Below the pieces are notes generated by a model. That model saw only the letters and a program-made list of their open reading frames with translations. It did not search any database and was not told the origin of the DNA. A stretch of 64,000 bases of DNA from Planctomycetota bacterium (GTDB lineage Bacteria > Planctomycetota > UBA1135), in assembly GCA_008501825.1 (NCBI GenBank), contig QQUA01000007.1, forward strand, positions 104,370 through 168,369, in the 5' to 3' direction. Made by a program: the position numbers and the translations under genes. This document shows positions 35,359-44,239 of the stretch, piece by piece. Positions within the stretch are counted from its first letter, which is position 1. The number at the start of each line of letters is the position of its first letter.

Positions 35359-36678
35359 ATGACCGATCCCTCGAACAAACCCATGGAGGACCTCGGACCG
35401 GATTTCGAAATCCTCGAGGACCTTGGCGACGAATTTGAAATTTTGGAGGACGCCGGTCCCGCCCAGGAGGAAGCCAAGGCTCCCGCCGGGACAGCGGCTC
35501 CGGCGGAGGCCGCCGCAGCGACGCCCCCGGCCCCCGGTTCGGCGGCAGCCCCGGCGACTCCCGGCAGCCCCGCTCCGGTCACTTCGATCATGGCCTGGTC
35601 CAGCTTGGGCATGGGCTTGGCCGTAGCCGGCCTGTTGGGTCCCTGGGCATCCCTCGGCGGCAGCTTGCCCCATGGCTTGTTTTTGGCCTTCGGCCTTTGG
35701 TTCCTGATGCGCTACGGCGTTTTGGCGAACCGGCCGCAACGGGACTCCGGCGGCCTGCTGACTTCGGTGCTCACCGGCCTGATGTTGGTCTATGCCGGCA
35801 CCCGCCTGGCTTTTGCTTTCGGCGGCAACAGTTCCCTGCAGGAAAGTTTCGGTTGGTTGGGCCATCCTGACGGCGCCAACATGGCCGGCGACGCCGCGGG
35901 AGCTTGGTTCACCCTGCTGGGCGCCTTGTTGGTGTTGGCGGCTCCGACCCTGGGCAAGAAGAAGGACGCCAAGTTGCCCCCGGCACCGGCTGCACCGGAA
36001 GGACAAAGCAGCGGCGGAGCCGATTCCCAATTCGCCATGTCGTTGCTGTCCTATCTGATGGTGTTCATCGGCTTGATGATGCCGTGGGCTTCCTCCGGAC
36101 AGCGCGGCGTCGACAGTTTGTTCGGAGCCATCACCATGGTGTTCGTGGTCATGGTGTTGTGGGCTGCCTGGACCGGCACCTGGAAACTTTGGGGCTTGTC
36201 GATCGTCAACCAGAAGCTCGGTTTGGTGCTGTTCGTGGCGCCGCTGGAATCTCTGGTCATCGGTTTGTTCGGTTTGTTGCGCCATGCTTCCGATCAGCCC
36301 AGCGGTATGACCGCCAGCGCCTGGCCTCCGGGGGTGGACGTCGCCGCCAGCGACGTCTTCGCGGCCTTTGAAGCCCTTGGCCAAAACATGGTGGAGGCTT
36401 TGGGGAATCCGGTGCTCAGCAATCAATTCGAGCAAATGGACAGCGTTTACCTGCCGGAGCCTTTCCTGGTTTATGCCGCCGGCCCGCTGTTGGTCTTGAT
36501 CGGTTCCGTCTTGGCTTCCTGGGTATTGATTCAAGGAACGCGACAAGGCATGAAGATGAACCAAGAACGCAAGGCCGCCGAGATCGCCGCTCGCAAGGCT
36601 TCTCGGGAGGCGAAGAAGGGCAACGGCGACGACAAGAAAGCCAAAGACAAAAAGGCCAAAGACAAAAAAGCCAAATAA
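35359..36678 (+). CDS. Hypothetical multi-pass membrane protein
   Basis: This unrecognised protein has 439 aa. The cytoplasmic-looking N-terminus has a tandem acidic repeat (PDFEILEDLG, DEFEILEDAG) at about residues 14-33, followed by an alanine/proline linker (to about 75). About six to eight hydrophobic segments then fill residues 78-395, including SIMAWSSLGMGLAVAGLLGP and LLSYLMVFIGLMMPWASS. The C-terminus is a positively charged tail with a repeated KDKKAK unit. The ATG at 35359 is preferred to a TTG at 35335 overlapping prfA. It lies between prfA and prmC in an operon, but no link to translation is evident. Confidence 0.75.
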   Translation: MTDPSNKPMEDLGPDFEILEDLGDEFEILEDAGPAQEEAKAPAGTAAPAEAAAATPPAPGSAAAPATPGSPAPVTSIMAWSSLGMGLAVAGLLGPWASLGGSLPHGLFLAFGLWFLMRYGVLANRPQRDSGGLLTSVLTGLMLVYAGTRLAFAFGGNSSLQESFGWLGHPDGANMAGDAAGAWFTLLGALLVLAAPTLGKKKDAKLPPAPAAPEGQSSGGADSQFAMSLLSYLMVFIGLMMPWASSGQRGVDSLFGAITMVFVVMVLWAAWTGTWKLWGLSIVNQKLGLVLFVAPLESLVIGLFGLLRHASDQPSGMTASAWPPGVDVAASDVFAAFEALGQNMVEALGNPVLSNQFEQMDSVYLPEPFLVYAAGPLLVLIGSVLASWVLIQGTRQGMKMNQERKAAEIAARKASREAKKGNGDDKKAKDKKAKDKKAK

Positions 36679-36690
36679 GGCTTGGTCCGC

Positions 36691-37557
36691 ATGCGACCCG
36701 GATCCTTGGATCGCCGACTCGGGCGGCTGCTTGAAGCAGCCGCCCGTTTGCTTGCCAGCGCCGGTTTGGACGATCCGAAGGGGGAAGCGGAACGGCTTTG
36801 GGAAGGGGTTAGCGGCGTTCCTCGGAGCCGCATCTTGGCCGGTTTGGCTCCGCTCCCGAAAGTCGAACAGGAAATTGAATTTGAAAGCCGCTTAAGGCGG
36901 CGCTTACAAGGCGAACCTCTGGCCTACGTGGAAGGGGAGCAGGAATTTTATGGCTTGAAGTTTTCGGTGGGACCGGAGGTCTTGATTCCGAGAGCCGATT
37001 CCGAATGTTTGATCGATGCGGCCTTGACTCATGCAAGCCAACCGGTGAGGCGAATCCTGGATCTTGGAACCGGTTCCGGGTGTTTGCTGTTGACCTTATT
37101 GAAACAGTGGCCCGAGGCGAGCGGGCTTGGAATCGATCGAAGTTTGCCGGCTTTGAACATAGCGGCCGGCAATGCCGAGCGTTTGCAGTTGCCGTCCAAA
37201 GTGCAATGGCTTTGCAGTGATTGGTTGGACGCTTGTGCAGCCGCCGTTTTCGATCTGGTGATTTCCAATCCGCCTTATGTTCTTCCCGGCGAAAGCCTGG
37301 GGCCGGAGGTCGAAGGCTATGAACCGGCGTTGGCTTTGTTCACTCCGGAAAACGATCCCATGGCTCCCTATAGAACTTTGCTGACCGAAGTACCTCGCTG
37401 CTTGCGACCAGGAGGCCTTCTTTGCCTGGAAGTCGGCGCCGGCCGGGCCGACCAGGTGGCCGCCTTGGCTCGGTCCTTGGGTTGGATACTGGTGGAAATC
37501 CGCTCCGACCTCGGCGGCATTCCCCGGGCGGTGGTGTTGACTTTCGGTGCGGACTAG
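36691..37557 (+). CDS. prmC: Release factor glutamine methyltransferase
   Basis: PrmC (HemK) methylates the glutamine of the GGQ motif in RF1 and RF2 with S-adenosylmethionine. The SAM-binding motif I is ILDLGTGSGCLLLTLL, and the catalytic NPPY is in VISNPPYVLPGE. The N-terminal helical domain (residues 1-80) binds the release factor. The length of 288 aa fits. The ATG at 36691 follows 12 bases after the membrane protein's stop; an in-frame TTG at 36682 is less likely. Its location with prfA two genes upstream is the classic arrangement. Confidence 0.93.
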   Translation: MRPGSLDRRLGRLLEAAARLLASAGLDDPKGEAERLWEGVSGVPRSRILAGLAPLPKVEQEIEFESRLRRRLQGEPLAYVEGEQEFYGLKFSVGPEVLIPRADSECLIDAALTHASQPVRRILDLGTGSGCLLLTLLKQWPEASGLGIDRSLPALNIAAGNAERLQLPSKVQWLCSDWLDACAAAVFDLVISNPPYVLPGESLGPEVEGYEPALALFTPENDPMAPYRTLLTEVPRCLRPGGLLCLEVGAGRADQVAALARSLGWILVEIRSDLGGIPRAVVLTFGAD

Positions 37558-37563
37558 ATCGAT

Positions 37564-37977
37564 TCAGGAAGCGTTGTTGGCCAACCGATGATCCAGGAAG
37601 CCGGCCAGGGCTTGCCGGGCTCGCTCCGGTAATTCACTGAAGAACACCGCCACCTCGAAGTGGCCGAGAGCCGGGGCCAGTCGCTCGCAGCGGACCACCA
37701 CGCCCTCGCCGGAGGCTTGCGCCTCGCCGGCTCCGTTTTGCTTGGCTTCGCCGGGAAATTCAAGGGTGAAGCGCACCCGGGTCATCAAGGCGATGGGCTG
37801 ATCGGAAAAGAAGGCCACTCCGGCTTTGGATATGTCCCGCACCCGTAACGGCGCACCTTCTTGGCCGTGAAGCTTGAGGGGTAGCTCTTCGGCCTGAACT
37901 CGAGGGTGTTTACGGCGCTCGCGAAGCGGTTGGCCGGAAGCGGCGGGAAGGGGCTGGGAGGGCTTTTGGGAGTCCAA
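37564..37977 (-). CDS. PilZ domain protein
   Basis: This small protein of 137 aa has a PilZ-type c-di-GMP-binding domain. The two ligand motifs are visible: an arginine-rich RERRKHPR and, about 30 residues later, DISKAGVAFF (D-x-S-x-x-G). The N-terminus is proline/serine-rich and probably disordered. The start is a TTG read at 37977, since no ATG or GTG lies upstream in frame near the motif; this start is uncertain. It is convergent with prmC and divergent from ssb. No diguanylate cyclase is in the window, and the effector target is unknown. Confidence 0.8.
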   Translation of the reverse strand: MDSQKPSQPLPAASGQPLRERRKHPRVQAEELPLKLHGQEGAPLRVRDISKAGVAFFSDQPIALMTRVRFTLEFPGEAKQNGAGEAQASGEGVVVRCERLAPALGHFEVAVFFSELPERARQALAGFLDHRLANNAS

Positions 37978-38118
37978 GACTTCGGTTCCGGGCTTTTCGA
38001 TTTTTCGCGGCCGGAGTCGCCTAAAATGCCCCCAGTTCGCTGGGAGCGTTGGAGGACTCGGTCGCCACGCTCTAAGTCTACCGGCTGCGAGAGCCTTTCA
38101 CCGCCGACCCTTGCAAGC

Positions 38119-38601
38119 ATGGCATCCTTCAATCGCGTCATTTTGATGGGCAACCTGACCCGGGATCCGGAAACCCGGCAAAGTCAATCGGGCACCTTCG
38201 TGGTGCGCGGGGCCTTGGCGGTCAACGATCGCGTTCCTGACGGCCAGGGCGGATGGAAGGAGGAAGCCAGCTTCATTGATTTCGTCCTGTTCGGCCGCCG
38301 GGCCGAGGCCTTCGCCCGATTTTTGCGCAAGGGGCGCTCGGTGCTGATCGAAGGCAAACTTCGGCAGAGCCGCTGGCAGGACAAGGAAAGCGGGCAAAAC
38401 CGCTCCAAGTTGGAAGTGATCGTCGACAACTGGGAATTTGCCGGCGGTCGCGGCGAAGGGGCTCCGGGCGGGCAAGGCGGCGGCGACTGGGCACCGGCGT
38501 CGCAAGCTCCGCCGCAGCAACAAAACCGCGGGCGGGCTCCGGAGCAGAGCGCCGAATTCCCCGGCCGAGACGATTTCATTCCTGACGACGTGCCCTTTTA
38601 A
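38119..38601 (+). CDS. ssb: Single-stranded DNA-binding protein
   Basis: This OB-fold protein coats single-stranded DNA in replication and repair. The start MASFNRVILMGNLTRDPETR is typical, followed by FIDFVLFGRRAEAFARFLRKG. After about residue 110 comes a glycine/glutamine/proline-rich linker, and the protein ends in the acidic tip DDVPF used to recruit partner enzymes. The length of 160 aa is normal. The ATG at 38119 is chosen by homology; a reading frame open further upstream (from 37906) runs antisense through the PilZ gene. A TAAAAT at 38022-38027 could be a -10, without a good -35. Confidence 0.95.
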   Translation: MASFNRVILMGNLTRDPETRQSQSGTFVVRGALAVNDRVPDGQGGWKEEASFIDFVLFGRRAEAFARFLRKGRSVLIEGKLRQSRWQDKESGQNRSKLEVIVDNWEFAGGRGEGAPGGQGGGDWAPASQAPPQQQNRGRAPEQSAEFPGRDDFIPDDVPF

Positions 38602-38617
38602 AGCAAAAGGAGTCCCG

Positions 38618-38860
38618 ATGCACCTTCGCGTCCTATTGTTCGCCGGGCTCCGGGATTTGGCCGGAGGTCGTGGCGCGGTCGAGGTTGAACTCGGGGATTC
38701 CCCGACGGTAGGGGCGGTCCGCCAGGCCATTGCGGCAGCAGTTCCGGCTCTGGCCCAAGTCGAATACCAAGTGGCGGTGGACACGGCTTTTTCCGGAGAT
38801 CAAGAGACCGTGGCCGAAGGCCAGGAAGTGGCCTTGATTCCCCCCGTTTCCGGAGGCTGA
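38618..38860 (+). CDS. moaD: Molybdopterin synthase small subunit
   Basis: This ubiquitin-fold sulfur carrier of 80 aa ends in the double glycine (VSGG) that is thiocarboxylated for sulfur transfer. The start MHLRVLLFAGLRDLAGG and the AFSGDQETVAEGQEVALIPP block match MoaD. The ATG at 38618 has AAAAGGAG upstream. It is immediately followed, one base after the stop, by moaE, so the two subunits of molybdopterin synthase are translated together. The MoaB/MoeA and MoaA genes are not nearby. Confidence 0.93.
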   Translation: MHLRVLLFAGLRDLAGGRGAVEVELGDSPTVGAVRQAIAAAVPALAQVEYQVAVDTAFSGDQETVAEGQEVALIPPVSGG

Positions 38861-38861
38861 A

Positions 38862-39290
38862 GTGGCGGCGGAGCGTTTCCTTTGTCGCCTTCAGGAAGGG
38901 CCTTTGGAAGGCGATTGGGCTCGGCGCCAAGTGGAAGGACCGGACGCCGGTTGCACCGTCGAATTTCGCGGCACGGTTCGCAATCAGGCCCGGGGCCGGA
39001 GCGTGGAGCATTTGGAATACGAAGCTTATGCCCGCATGGTGCCGGTGGAATTGGGCCGCATTGCGGAGCAAATCTTTGCCGACTTCGAGGTCCTTCGCAT
39101 TGCCGTCGAACATGCCACCGGGAAAGTGGAGGTCGGCCGCTGTTCGGTGGTGGTGGCGGTGGCTTCCGCTCATCGCCAAGCCGCCTTCGACGCCTCCGCC
39201 GCGTTCATGGACGCTCTGAAGGTGCGCGTGCCGCTGTGGAAGAAAGAGGTTTACCCGGACGGTTCCAGTTGGATCGGCCGCGGTTCCTAA
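38862..39290 (+). CDS. moaE: Molybdopterin synthase catalytic subunit
   Basis: MoaE uses the thiocarboxylate of MoaD to make the dithiolene of molybdopterin. The conserved pattern is GCTVEFRGTVRNQARGR followed by YEAYARMVPVELGRIAEQ and ending in LWKKEVYPDGSSWI, where the catalytic lysine pair lies. The length of 142 aa fits. The start is a GTG at 38862, one base after the moaD stop. Located next to a metallo-beta-lactamase-fold hydrolase gene. No molybdoenzyme is visible in this window. Confidence 0.93.
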   Translation: MAAERFLCRLQEGPLEGDWARRQVEGPDAGCTVEFRGTVRNQARGRSVEHLEYEAYARMVPVELGRIAEQIFADFEVLRIAVEHATGKVEVGRCSVVVAVASAHRQAAFDASAAFMDALKVRVPLWKKEVYPDGSSWIGRGS

Positions 39291-39299
39291 AGCAAGCTC

Positions 39300-39935
39300 A
39301 TGTTGGAAGTTCACGAGATTCCGGTCACTCCGTTTCAGCAGAATGCCACCTTGTGGGTTTGCCGGGAAACCGGCGAAGCCCTGGTTTGCGATGCCGGCGA
39401 TGCCGGCCCGATCTTGGCCAAGATCGAAGCTCTAGGGGTGACGGTTGGCAAAATCATCGCCACTCACGGCCACATCGATCACGTGGCCGGCACCGCCGAG
39501 TTGAAGCGGGCTTTGGGAGTGGAGTTCTGGTTTCCTCCCGGCGATGACGGGTGGTTGCAGGCGATGCCCAAGCAAGCCATGAGCTTCGGCCTGCCGGTAC
39601 CGGAAATCCCGGTGTACGAGCACGAGATCCACGAAGGCCAAGCGATGGAATTGGGCAAGGTGAAACTGGAAGTGTTCCATTGCCCCGGGCACACTCCCGG
39701 CCACGTGGTGTTTCATCAGCCGGAACAAAGGGTGCTGATCGCCGGTGACATCCTGTTTGCCGGCTCCATCGGCCGTACCGATTTCCCCGGCGGTTCCTTC
39801 GAGGAATTGGAGCGTTCGATTCAGGACAAGTTGTACGTCCTGCCTGGCGATACGGTGGTCCACTGTGGCCATGGTCCGGTCACGGAAATCGGTCGCGAAG
39901 CTCGTAGCAATCCCTTCGTTCGGGCCAAAGTTTGA
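39300..39935 (+). CDS. Metallo-beta-lactamase-fold hydrolase (glyoxalase II-like)
   Basis: This is a 211-aa hydrolase with the binuclear zinc motif THGHIDHVAG (H-x-H-x-D-H), the later histidine in CPGHTPGHVVFH, and GHGPVTEIGREARSNPFV near the C-terminus. The overall order, short length and VTPFQQNATLWV start resemble the YcbL/glyoxalase II-like branch. It probably hydrolyses a thioester. It begins nine bases after moaE, likely in the same transcript, but this need not imply a role in molybdopterin synthesis. Confidence 0.85.
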   Translation: MLEVHEIPVTPFQQNATLWVCRETGEALVCDAGDAGPILAKIEALGVTVGKIIATHGHIDHVAGTAELKRALGVEFWFPPGDDGWLQAMPKQAMSFGLPVPEIPVYEHEIHEGQAMELGKVKLEVFHCPGHTPGHVVFHQPEQRVLIAGDILFAGSIGRTDFPGGSFEELERSIQDKLYVLPGDTVVHCGHGPVTEIGREARSNPFVRAKV

Positions 39936-40011
39936 AATCCCTGCTGAATAGGCTGAAAACCCTGTTCTAGCGGTTTGAGCGCTCTCCCCGCCGGGATACC
40001 CTGTCCGATTG

Positions 40012-41643
40012 ATGGAGCGCGAAACCCTCGAAGTGGACGTCCTGGTGGTGGGCGCCGGCCCGGCCGGCCTGAGCTTCGCCATCCAACTGGCCCGCCTGGG
40101 CAAAGAACAAAACCAGGAACTGGGCATTCTGGTTCTCGACAAGGCGGAAGAATTCGGCCACCACTCCCTCAGCGGAGCGGTGTTGGATCCCAAAGCCGTG
40201 TTGGAATTGTTTCCCCAAGCCAGGGAAGAAGGCTTCCCGGTCCAAGCGGAAGTCGAGGACGACGCCCTTTGGATATTGTCGAGGCAAGGCAAGCATGAAG
40301 CCCGCGGCTTGTTTTGTCCCGAACCCTTCCGCAATCATGGTAATTGGATCGTCTCCTTGAATGAAACGGTCAAGTGGTTAGCCGAAAAAGCAGAAGCCGA
40401 AGGAGTGGAGGTTTATCCCGGCTTTGCCGGCGCGGAAGTATTGCAGGATGAAAGCGGTGCCGTGATCGGCGTTCGCACCGTGGATCAGGGTCGAGACAAA
40501 AACGGCGAGCCGAAGTCGACCTTTCAACCGGGAATGGACATTCAAGCCCGATTGACCGTATTCGCCGAAGGCACTCGGGGTTCCCTGACCAAACAACTGA
40601 TCGCCAAAAAGAAGCTGATGGACGACCGCAATCCGCAGGTTTGGGCGGTCGGCGTCAAAGAGCTGTGGGAATTGCCCAAGAGTTTGGAAGGCAAGGTCTA
40701 TCACACCGCCGGCTGGCCTCTGGGCAAGGCGGTTTACGGTGGCGGTTGGATTTATGGTTTGCCGAATAATCAAGTCAGCATCGGTTTCGTGATGGCCATG
40801 GATCACGGCGATCCCGGTTTCGACTATCACGCCACCATGCAACGCTGGAAAACTCACCCCAACATGCGGGAGTTGTTAGAAGGTGGCAAGTTGATTCGTT
40901 ATGGCGCCAAGACCATTCCGGAAGGCGGTCTGTTTTCCATGACCAAATTGGCCGGCGACGGTTTCTTGATCGTGGGAGATAGCGCCGGCTTCATGAACAC
41001 TCGGCGGTTGAAAGGCATTCACCTAGCCATGAAGTCCGGCATGTTGGCGGCTCAGGCCGCCGCTCCCGCTCTGGCCAAGGAGAAATGCCTGGAACAGGAT
41101 TTGGCCGCCTATGAGCAGAGCTTTCGCCAGTCTTGGGCCTATGAGGAATTGCACAAGGTCCGCAACTTCCGCCAGGGTTTTCAAAAGGGTTTCACTTACG
41201 GCTTCTTGCGAGCCGGTTTGGACATGATGCTGGGCGGACGTTTGCCCGGCCGATTGAAGTTGCAGAGCGACCATGCCCGCTATCGGAAGACGGGAGCCGC
41301 CACCGCTCCCACAGCCTTGTCCTTCGATGGCAAGCTGACCTTCGACAAACTCACCGATGTGTACGCCTCGGGGACTCAGCACGAAGAAAACCAGCCTTGT
41401 CACTTGGTGGTGACCGATCCCAATCTTTGCACTGAACGCTGTACCGAAGAATACGGCAATCCGTGCCAACATTTTTGCCCGGCTGCCGTCTACGAGTGGC
41501 GCCAAGAAGGGGAGGAGGGACCGGGATTGATCATCAATGCTTCCAACTGCGTGCACTGCAAAACCTGCGACATCGCCGACCCATATCAAATCATTGATTG
41601 GGTCGTGCCCGAGGGGGGCGGCCCGGTCTACACCGGCATGTAA
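40012..41643 (+). CDS. Electron transfer flavoprotein-ubiquinone oxidoreductase
   Basis: This inner-membrane-associated flavoprotein passes electrons from ETF to the quinone pool, linking fatty acid and amino acid oxidation to respiration. The N-terminal FAD motif is DVLVVGAGPAGLSFAIQLAR, and the C-terminus has the 4Fe-4S ferredoxin-like motif (ERCTEEYGNPCQHFCP and NCVHCKTCDIADPYQII). Blocks such as KGIHLAMKSGMLAAQAA are typical. The length of 543 aa is normal for the family. The ATG at 40012 follows a TTG at 40009; either could initiate. The ETF subunits (etfAB) are not in the window. Confidence 0.95.
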   Translation: MERETLEVDVLVVGAGPAGLSFAIQLARLGKEQNQELGILVLDKAEEFGHHSLSGAVLDPKAVLELFPQAREEGFPVQAEVEDDALWILSRQGKHEARGLFCPEPFRNHGNWIVSLNETVKWLAEKAEAEGVEVYPGFAGAEVLQDESGAVIGVRTVDQGRDKNGEPKSTFQPGMDIQARLTVFAEGTRGSLTKQLIAKKKLMDDRNPQVWAVGVKELWELPKSLEGKVYHTAGWPLGKAVYGGGWIYGLPNNQVSIGFVMAMDHGDPGFDYHATMQRWKTHPNMRELLEGGKLIRYGAKTIPEGGLFSMTKLAGDGFLIVGDSAGFMNTRRLKGIHLAMKSGMLAAQAAAPALAKEKCLEQDLAAYEQSFRQSWAYEELHKVRNFRQGFQKGFTYGFLRAGLDMMLGGRLPGRLKLQSDHARYRKTGAATAPTALSFDGKLTFDKLTDVYASGTQHEENQPCHLVVTDPNLCTERCTEEYGNPCQHFCPAAVYEWRQEGEEGPGLIINASNCVHCKTCDIADPYQIIDWVVPEGGGPVYTGM

Positions 41644-41697
41644 ACCCTTCGATTGGTCCTCGCTCTCTCGAAAAGCAGCAACCTGAACCAAAACTCC

Positions 41698-43143
41698 ATG
41701 CGTAGTTCCCTTTCCGCCGACCTGGTCGCGAAAAAGAATCAATTGCTCGCCGTCCTGGTGCCCGCAGGCGAGGAAGCCAAGCTTCCTGCCGAAGCGCCGG
41801 CCGCCAATACCTGGAAACAGGATTTCAAGGACGATGCCGGATCCTCGGTATTGCTCCGCGGAGAGAAGGGCTTGCGCTGGTTGTTGCTGCGCGTTCCCGC
41901 CTTGGACAAGGCCAAAACGCTGGATCTACTGAAAGCCGGAGGAAACGCCCGCAAGGCGGCTGAAGATTTGGAATGCAATGCCTTGGCTTTGGATGCCTCG
42001 GCCTTGCAAGATCGAAGCGACTTCGTGCTGGCTGCGGTGGAAGGTGCCACCATGGCTGGATACGACCCGGCGGTTTTAAAGAAAGAGCGCAAGCAGGCCA
42101 AGGTCAAGCGGGTGCAGGTGAAAGCGCAGCCGAGCAACGCGGCCATGCGCCAAGCGGTGAAACAAGGTTGCGTCCGAGGCCAAGCCAATCTGTACGCTCG
42201 GGAGCTGCAAAACCTGCCGCCCAACGTTCTCACTCCGAAAGCCTTCGCTCAGAAGGCCCGCAAAGTCGCTTCTTCCAGCGATCAACTCAGCGTCAAGGTG
42301 TTGGGGGAGAAGCGGATGAAAGATATGGGGATGGGGTCCCTGCTGGGGGTTTCCCGGGGTTCCCGCCGTGAAGCTCAATTGGTGCATCTGACTTACAAGC
42401 CCAAAGGCAAGGCCAAGGGCAAAATCGCGGTGGTTGGCAAGGGCTTGACCTTTGATTCCGGCGGCATCAGCTTGAAGCCCGCCGGCAAGATGGACGAGAT
42501 GAAGTTCGACATGTCCGGTGCTGCGGCGGTGCTGGGCTTGTTCCATGGTTTGGCCGGTGGCGCCACTTGCCCTTATGAAGTGCACGGCGTTTTGGGTTGT
42601 GTCGAAAACATGCCCGGCGGCGATGCCCAACTGCCCGGCGACATCGTCACCGCGATGAATGGCAAGACCATCGAGGTGTTGAACACCGATGCCGAAGGTC
42701 GTTTGGTGTTGGCCGATGCTCTGACTTATGCGGCTCGCAAAATCAAGCCTGATCGCATGGTCAATCTGGCGACCTTGACTGGGGCTTGCATCATTGCTTT
42801 GGGCCATTTGGCCAGTGGTGTTATGGGCAACAACGAAGAATTGATCGCCGAGTTGCAAGCCGCCGGCGATCGCGCCGACGAGCGTTGCTGGCCGTTACCC
42901 ATGTGGGAGGATTACCGCAAATTGACCGAGGGTAAATACGCCGACTTGCAGAACATCTTCAATCCCGGACAAGGTGGAGGCACCATCGCCGGCGCCTGTT
43001 TCTTGTCCTACTTTGTGGATGAAGTTCCTTGGGCCCACTTGGACATTGCCGGCACCGCTTGGGAAGGCCCTGGTTACAGCTTCATGAGCAGCGGCGGTCG
43101 TGGTTTCGGCACCCGCCTGTTGTTGGAATTCCTGGCTGGCTAA
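41698..43143 (+). CDS. pepA: Leucyl aminopeptidase (M17)
   Basis: This zinc/manganese-dependent exopeptidase removes N-terminal residues from peptides. The M17 signature NTDAEGRLVLADAL is present, and the metal ligands in VGKGLTFDSGGISLKPAGKM and the FDMSGAAAVLG helix are conserved. The length of 481 aa fits. The ATG at 41698 is preferred to the TTG at 41653. An N-terminal domain of about 160 residues is basic and lysine-rich in part, as seen in hexameric forms. A strong terminator follows. Cysteinylglycinase or DNA-binding (XerA) roles, known for some members, are possible. Confidence 0.94.
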   Translation: MRSSLSADLVAKKNQLLAVLVPAGEEAKLPAEAPAANTWKQDFKDDAGSSVLLRGEKGLRWLLLRVPALDKAKTLDLLKAGGNARKAAEDLECNALALDASALQDRSDFVLAAVEGATMAGYDPAVLKKERKQAKVKRVQVKAQPSNAAMRQAVKQGCVRGQANLYARELQNLPPNVLTPKAFAQKARKVASSSDQLSVKVLGEKRMKDMGMGSLLGVSRGSRREAQLVHLTYKPKGKAKGKIAVVGKGLTFDSGGISLKPAGKMDEMKFDMSGAAAVLGLFHGLAGGATCPYEVHGVLGCVENMPGGDAQLPGDIVTAMNGKTIEVLNTDAEGRLVLADALTYAARKIKPDRMVNLATLTGACIIALGHLASGVMGNNEELIAELQAAGDRADERCWPLPMWEDYRKLTEGKYADLQNIFNPGQGGGTIAGACFLSYFVDEVPWAHLDIAGTAWEGPGYSFMSSGGRGFGTRLLLEFLAG

Positions 43144-43166
43144 GGCTCCCGGCCCTGAAATCCTCC

Positions 43167-43197
43167 GCCGCCCTCTCTCTCCGGAGGGCGGCTTTTT
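43167..43197 (+). terminator. Intrinsic terminator after pepA
   Basis: GCCGCCCTC (43167-43175) pairs with GAGGGCGGC (43184-43192), a nine-base-pair stem with an eight-base loop, followed by five T (43193-43197). It lies about 25 bases after the aminopeptidase stop codon. Confidence 0.85.
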
Positions 43198-43327
43198 CCA
43201 TGACCCTAGGTGTTATTGCAAGATCCTAAGCGCTTCGAATCCACCCAAGAAACTTGGTTGCCACGGAATGGTTCAATTACTACGGTATGGATCATCTTCG
43301 ATGGTGAGTTCCTTTGTGGAGTGACGC

Positions 43328-44122
43328 ATGTTCAAAGACCGTTCCATCCTTTTGGGTATCTGTTTAGCCTTCTTCCTGCTTTCCTTGAGTCTTTCGGCTC
43401 AACCTGCGGTGCAGAAACAGGGAGCTTTTGTGATCACCGTGAAAGGACCTGGAGACAAGGACACCGGTTCCAATCAGGCAGGGGATCTTTCCTTCGGAAT
43501 GAGGTACTGGCCTCTCAAAGGGCCTCCCGGGGATCCGAGCACGGTGAAACCGAAAACCGTTTTCATCGACGGCATGCCCATCCCAAGCGGAACTTCTCCT
43601 GCAAGTGCCGCCCGCATGCTGGAAGAAATGCTAAAAGTGAAAGGGGTGGATCCGGCGAATCTATGGGTCCACGATGGCACTCTTTTGATCAGTCAGGGAG
43701 TGGAATCCGCTGGTTACCATCAGGGGAAGATCGACGGGCTATCGGCATCTGGGGCGGTTTTCGATGGAGCCAGGGGTGCGAATTCATCCAACTTAATAAT
43801 GTTCAAGAAGGGAGCCAAGAAGGACGGCGATTGGAAGACCGGCCTGGGCAGTTTCCGTTACTTCGTCACCGGCTTGGATGCTCAAGGCCGGCCGGCCGCG
43901 GAGCCCGACGTGCTTCGCGTCGCCATCAAGGAAGGGCTCAGCGAAAGCCAATTGGATCAAATTCTGCTGTCGGCTTTCCAAGCCAACGGTTGGGTGGTTT
44001 CCTTACTCGAGCCCGGCAATCTGAGAATCGAACGAGGGCCGACCGTCTCGGAGATCCGTACCGTGCAAACCTTCACCCACGGAGAGCCAGGTTTCCTTCC
44101 TCTCGGTGGACCTGTTCCATAA
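43328..44122 (+). CDS. Hypothetical secreted protein
   Basis: A 264-aa protein of unknown function with a clear signal peptide (basic MFKDR start, hydrophobic LLGICLAFFLLSLSLSA, likely cleavage before QPAVQK). The mature part has short beta-rich blocks and no recognisable catalytic motif; it is rich in glycine, proline and lysine (for example TVKGPGDKDTGSN). A second open frame overlaps it in another phase (43210-44127) and was rejected because its translation is arginine/serine-rich and lacks a signal or a ribosome site. It is isolated between a terminator and the sulfatase gene. Confidence 0.6.
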   Translation: MFKDRSILLGICLAFFLLSLSLSAQPAVQKQGAFVITVKGPGDKDTGSNQAGDLSFGMRYWPLKGPPGDPSTVKPKTVFIDGMPIPSGTSPASAARMLEEMLKVKGVDPANLWVHDGTLLISQGVESAGYHQGKIDGLSASGAVFDGARGANSSNLIMFKKGAKKDGDWKTGLGSFRYFVTGLDAQGRPAAEPDVLRVAIKEGLSESQLDQILLSAFQANGWVVSLLEPGNLRIERGPTVSEIRTVQTFTHGEPGFLPLGGPVP

Positions 44123-44239
44123 CTTGAAAGTGGCGAAGTGAAGTGGTTGGCTGAAAAAGCTGGATTTCCATTTGTCAGCGGATCCCTTTCCAGGCTTTCA
44201 GAATCGCGGAACTTGAGGCTTGTCCTATGATGCCTGGAC

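Noticed and set aside
43210..44127. A 305-codon plus-strand frame overlapping the secreted hypothetical protein
   Set aside because: Its translation is arginine-, glycine- and serine-rich with no signal peptide, whereas the overlapping frame at 43328 has a clear signal peptide and ordinary codon use.
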